Assembly (NCBI GenBank): GCA_900660155.1 | Contig: CABFPE010000180.1 | Location: 27,842 to 91,841 of the forward strand | Direction: 5' to 3' | Length of the DNA stretch: 64,000 nt | Source of the DNA: Hofstenia miamia | Taxonomy: Eukaryota > Xenacoelomorpha > Acoela > Hofsteniidae | In this document: one piece after another, positions 59,763-64,000 of the stretch | How the letters are laid out: each line of letters begins with the position of its first letter | How positions within the stretch are numbered: position 1 is the stretch's first letter | The notes under the pieces: generated by a model | Seen by the model: the letters and a program-made list of their open reading frames with translations, nothing else | Database searches by the model: none | What the model was told of the DNA's origin: nothing | Made by a program: the position numbers and the translations under genes

Positions 59763-60409
59763 ATGCGGATATATATATTTAAACATGAGTCACCCCTGAA
59801 TGTACCGTCTCGAAACTACCGCAATAAAAATCGACAGAAAGTGTCTCCTGAACTCCTGAAAATGCCACAACAGAACTTATCTATTACTTCATTTGAAATA
59901 TACAAGCTTAATTACAAAAATCCATTATAACTAAATTGAGAAGGGAGGGGTATTAGTATATATGAATACAAGGTTGACAAAAAGTGTATATTTTACAAAA
60001 AACGCTTTAAACGTTTAAAACAATGTTTTTAACTCTTAGACAGGCCCACCACAAGGAACTAAAATTTTGCTGAAAGCAAAATGTTTTACATTTACGTGAA
60101 GTGAAATTCAGAAAATGGGCGCACTTTTTTTGAGTTTTTGGCCCCCTTTCACCCACTGGCACATTCCCATCACTGTCTATTGGTAATCTCCCCCAAAGTT
60201 ACTTGCACCAAAAGCCTATTTTTGCCAATTTTGAAAAAACGGTTTTTCACACTTTTCAAATTCAACTGCTCGCCACACATTCACTATTGTATATTTTCCA
60301 AAGCTTACACATTTGGTAATTACAGAAGACCAAACTGTAAATGTGCTACCTTAGGCACAAGTTTGTGGGCCGCAAACTACAAAAGTTATAAACTTGCAAA
60401 GTTGAAATT

Positions 60410-61330
60410 TTTCAACTTTTAAAAAAGCCTAAAATTTAAAAATCTACCTGAAAACTGGAGTTTTTACATGAGGGACTAAAAAAAACGTAAACCTCAAAAT
60501 TTTTCTAAAAATCCGAATCCATTAAAAATTGTCACATTTTTAGTAAAAAACGTGCTGAGGCTTTGGCAAGCATAGGTTTTTAAACATTTCAAAATTTACA
60601 ATTTTTTTGAAATATAAATGCCTATAAATTGGCCATTTCTTAATATATATTCACCAAACTTTGCACAAATGCCTGTTGGAGTATTTGTTTAAAAACCAAA
60701 TAATAAAATTCCCAAAAAGCCTAAAAAACTCATACTTGTGTAGCCAGTCCCACAATGAAATTTCACCTTAGCAACTTACATATGTTGTAGGTTTATCCAT
60801 ATATGAAAAATATAAAAATTTAAAAAACTCCTGTAATGCCGTTTTTGAGAAAAAATGGGCCTAAAATCAGGCCTAAAATTCACATTTTTGCCAATATCTC
60901 AGCCTAAAATTATTGGATTTGCATGAAAATGTACATTTGCCAATTAAACATTGATACAATACTATATATTTTAAAAAAACATATAAAGCCTAAAATAGTT
61001 TGGCCAAAAAGCCTAAAATTTTAGGCCTCAAGTGGCTTTTCTCACAGGGATGATTCAGCTTAGCCAAATAATGAATATTGGAGAAGAGACATTTCTCTAC
61101 AACATATTAAAATTTATAAAGGTTCTTATGTGGAATTTTTGAGAAAGTTGGACTTAAAGCCTAAAAAGCCTCAATAACTCAAACTTTCATCAATTTCTCA
61201 GTGAATAATGAATGGTTTTCTTTGAAATTTTGTAAGCCCATGTATTACAGAAATATACACATGTACGCAAAGTTGTGTTACAAAAATATAAAAATCAGGC
61301 GCACCCGAGCCTGAAATATTTTGAGGTTTT
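60410..61330. repeat. GCCTAAAA-rich interval
   Basis: The word GCCTAAAA occurs about nine times between 60427 and 61165, nearly always on the plus strand. No gene is supported; the open frame at 60138-60422 is incidental. It could be a decayed repeat or transposon with subterminal binding sites. Confidence 0.45.
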
Positions 61331-61663
61331 ACACAAGTTTCAAGACTTATACAAATTTCTAATGAACATTTTTTTTAAACATCACAAAAACACACCAAGT
61401 GTATTATTGTGATTCATATTTGTCAAAATACATATAATTTATTTATTTAAATCTACATTCATACAGGAACACTTGAACATTTTTTCAAATTATACATATA
61501 TAACATATATACATTACCTAGTGAAAAGCAACCGTTACAATATACAGAAAGACTTGCAAATCTATTCAAAATTTACAATTTTCAACTTATATACATTTTC
61601 TAAATAGAATCAGTAAAAATGATATAAAGAAATACTTTACTTATTGTAGACATTATACACATC

Positions 61664-61667
<4 letters not shown>

Positions 61668-61710
<43 letters not shown>

Positions 61711-61730
61711 TATATAATATATATAATTTA
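61668..61730. repeat. (TA)n microsatellite, longest in the window
   Basis: About 60 bp of TA repeats with one CA and two frame slips. Confidence 0.9.
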
Positions 61731-62800
61731 AAAGAAATTTACAAGAACAACCTGTGGCAATCCTAAAATAAAATAATAAGTTTCCTAATTTTCACGATTT
61801 TCCATGGACCGAATTCATATATAATATGTTTGTAAGTATTCTGCGAAATTGGAGAGCACTTGTTAAATATTTGTTTTTTGTTGAAAATTGCGAATATGAC
61901 GCAAAAGGATTTCTAAAGTCATTACTAAAGTTATAATAATTTCTCATTGCTAGCTGTTGCTATTGATGTACTATTTGTCTATAAACTATTCCACAAGAAA
62001 TTTAAATCCACTAACCTTCCGCTTTTTCATATTGAGACTCCGAAAGTTATTTTTTTAAATCGCATTGCTTTCTTTTTTTCAAAAAAAATTCAAGAAACTG
62101 TAATTGGTGAAGGAATATTTTTGTTTCTTGTGAGCACGAATTTGGTGCATAAGTTTGTTTCAGACAAGTGACATTTCTACAGTCATTAATTTTATCAAGA
62201 AACTTAAAACCTGAGACGATCTGTCTTGAACAAGACGTTCGAGATTTCGTACTAAGTTACACTGAGTTTTCCTCAAGCGACAAGTAATCAGATTGTATTA
62301 GTGAAAATTTGAGGATTTCTATATCTTGAAGTCATCTTATAGATCTAGTTGTTTGACATCAACTATGAAAACTTAACTATATATTAAACTCAATATGATG
62401 ACTTCATTGACAGAATACGATGTCAAGCCAGCAATTGCAAAGTGGTTTAATGACAAGAAAGGAATATTTCAAAAATATTATCAAGCGCAGTACAGGAACA
62501 ATATTTTACAGGCGTTTTCAGGGAAGCAAAAGAGAAAGTCGGCAATGCGGATGAAAAAAACAGTGTGTTATATTTTAGGATTATTTTATTATATATGAGT
62601 TTGTTTGTTGTTACAATACAATTATTATTATTATTAAACTATTTAATATGATTTTCTATTCCAATGTCATATTCTAGTTTTCCAATGCCACACTGTGTGA
62701 CTCTGGAAATCCATTTTTAGGGACACACATCATGAATACATGATGATACAATCCCGAGATCATCTATAGAGACATCTTTACTCATTCATTTGCTCCTCTA
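61731..62800. other. Interval before the right-hand LINE
   Basis: No gene supported. Short frames at 61947-62171 and 62395-62598 have no recognised homology. A TTATTATTATTA run near 62620-62635 resembles a LINE 3' tail. Confidence 0.45.
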
Positions 62801-62814
62801 AGCGATATCCCGCC

Positions 62815-64000
62815 TGTTGGAAGACATCTTGGATTTTTCCGCTGTTAAAATCTAATCAGCTTCCCTCGTCGCAGGTCACGTCCTACAGCCCAATAGCTAT
62901 TCTATCTCGACTGTCTATCATCTTTGAACGCCTTGTTTTTCGTTATGTATTCCCAAAAATTCGTCAGCACATCTCTTCCTCTCAGCATGACAACCTTCCT
63001 AGTCGGTCTACGATTACTAACTTACTCACACTGATTGAAAACTGCTACTTTCACTCTGATTGTAATGATCCTGGTTGTATTATCTTTCTTGACATCTCAA
63101 AAGCATTTGATCGCCTCCCTCATTCCATTCTGCTTGACAAGTTACGTGTATTTGGTTTTGATGCGGATTCCATCGAACTGTTCCAGTCTTACCTGACCAA
63201 TCACCACCAATGTGTCAAAATCAACTCGTCTACATCTTCTCATGTACCCGTTACTAGTGTTCACAACTAGTCTTGCATGTTGTATGTCGACGACACTGCG
63301 ATTTTTGAATTTGGCTAGTCTTTTGCTTCTAACATTTCTTCTGATCTTGAGCATTTGTCTACTTGGTCCTCTGTCAACTATTTTGATTTTAGCACTACCA
63401 AGACATGGGGTATTTCCTTTTCTGTGACCCCCTTCTGATTTGCCTCTACCTGTGAACTTTGCTCCTCATCGCGCTCATCTTGGAGTTCAAATTACTGCAA
63501 ACTTAAATTGGACTGGACATGTGTCTTTGCGTCTCCGCAAAGCTAATTCCTCGCTATTTGCCCTTTTAATACCTCGTCCGCTGTGAAACTCTCTTTGTTC
63601 AAGTCCATTCCTCGCGCCATTCTTCTCTACGCGTCTCCTTGTTGGTGGCCTTCTCGTGCTTTGTTCCACTCCATGGAACGTTTCCAGAAACGCGCTTTCA
63701 AATGGATTTCCTCTTTGGNCCTGTTTAATCAACTGCTCACTCGCAAATTGGATCTTGATCTTTTTGATTTCATTAAGTTCTCTAATTCCCGGTCTACTCG
63801 CTCTGATGATGTCACTTTCTCCATTTGTCGTCCCAAGAAACATCGCACCCTTCACTCGTTTTTCAATCGTGCTTGTACTGCTGCTAATTACATCTTGACT
63901 CTCAACCCTCCAACAGCGTTTGATTTCATTTCCCCGCCACGGAGCTTCAAGAAATCTTTGATGGCTTTCTCTTTGCTCAGCTTTTCTTCAACTTCGCCTA
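62815..64000 (+). pseudogene. Non-LTR (LINE) reverse transcriptase, decayed, runs off the window
   Basis: Reverse transcriptase blocks in order: a YSPIAILSRLSIIFERL-type segment near 62885-62935, an LDISKAFDRLPHSILLDKL palm block near 63085-63145, and the catalytic YVDD at 63283-63294. After this, thumb-type sequence continues to the edge. About 200 bp expected between the palm block and YVDD, including the PQGS segment, are missing at about 63265, and several frameshifts follow. More GC-rich than the host sequence. It belongs to a different copy, and probably a different family, from the LINE at 11500-12735. Confidence 0.75.

Noticed and set aside
1-64000. CRISPR arrays, bacterial operons, tRNA or rRNA genes
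   Set aside because: No regularly spaced direct repeats, no Shine-Dalgarno-linked gene strings and no cloverleaf-like gene were seen; the tRNA-like boxes belong to SINE copies.

Overview
This window is AT-rich eukaryotic DNA from an animal, most likely an invertebrate and possibly a cnidarian. The animal-type gene has short phase-0 exons between multi-kilobase introns, one for each ankyrin repeat. The transposon load is animal-like: Polinton/Maverick, THAP P element, hAT miniature elements, gypsy LTR elements and non-LTR reverse transcriptases. The species cannot be named from sequence alone. There are two runs of N (2590-2673 and exactly 1000 N at 21811-22810) and single N at 11466 and 63719.

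Layout. From 1 to about 5.9 kb lies the decayed carcass of a Polinton/Maverick (adintovirus-like) element: a hypothetical gene, a small gene, a candidate major capsid gene, a pX-like basic protein gene, an adenain-like cysteine protease gene and two further late-type genes, all on +. Three of these genes share a T-rich CTTATATA motif just before the ATG. The capsid gene is split by two independent LTR insertions, each with a 4-bp target duplication. The first is a miniature LTR retrotransposon with a tRNA-Trp-type primer site. The second looks like a solo LTR that carries a SINE and a gap. From 6.3 to 8.9 kb is a P element with an uninterrupted 787-codon THAP transposase. From 9.4 to 13.2 kb is a decayed gypsy-like element with a LINE fragment nested inside. 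At 15.3-17.8 kb is a 2.6-kb foldback with arms of about 0.9 kb, and a diverged third arm lies downstream. At 19.5-23.35 kb is a long-TIR element with AG...CT ends and a 6-bp target duplication, which I read as a non-autonomous Polinton derivative.

The main cellular gene is on the minus strand between 50290 and 23727. At least 12 coding exons can be placed by clean splice sites and a continuous phase-0 frame. It encodes about nine ankyrin repeats followed by a C-terminal TIR domain. The position of the NADase glutamate in the TIR domain is histidine. Introns of this gene host several short hAT-type elements with 8-bp duplications, a Tc1/pogo-type MITE and AT microsatellites. A second, intronless minus-strand gene of 202 codons (56964-57572) has no family I recognise. 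The right edge (62.8-64.0 kb) is a decayed LINE reverse transcriptase with the YVDD motif.

No tRNA, rRNA or CRISPR was recognised. At 47989-48005 a 17-bp exact match to the Tn5/Nextera mosaic end suggests an assembly artefact inside an intron. The genes do not form a pathway. The window is best read as one immune-type host gene embedded in several generations of nested mobile elements.
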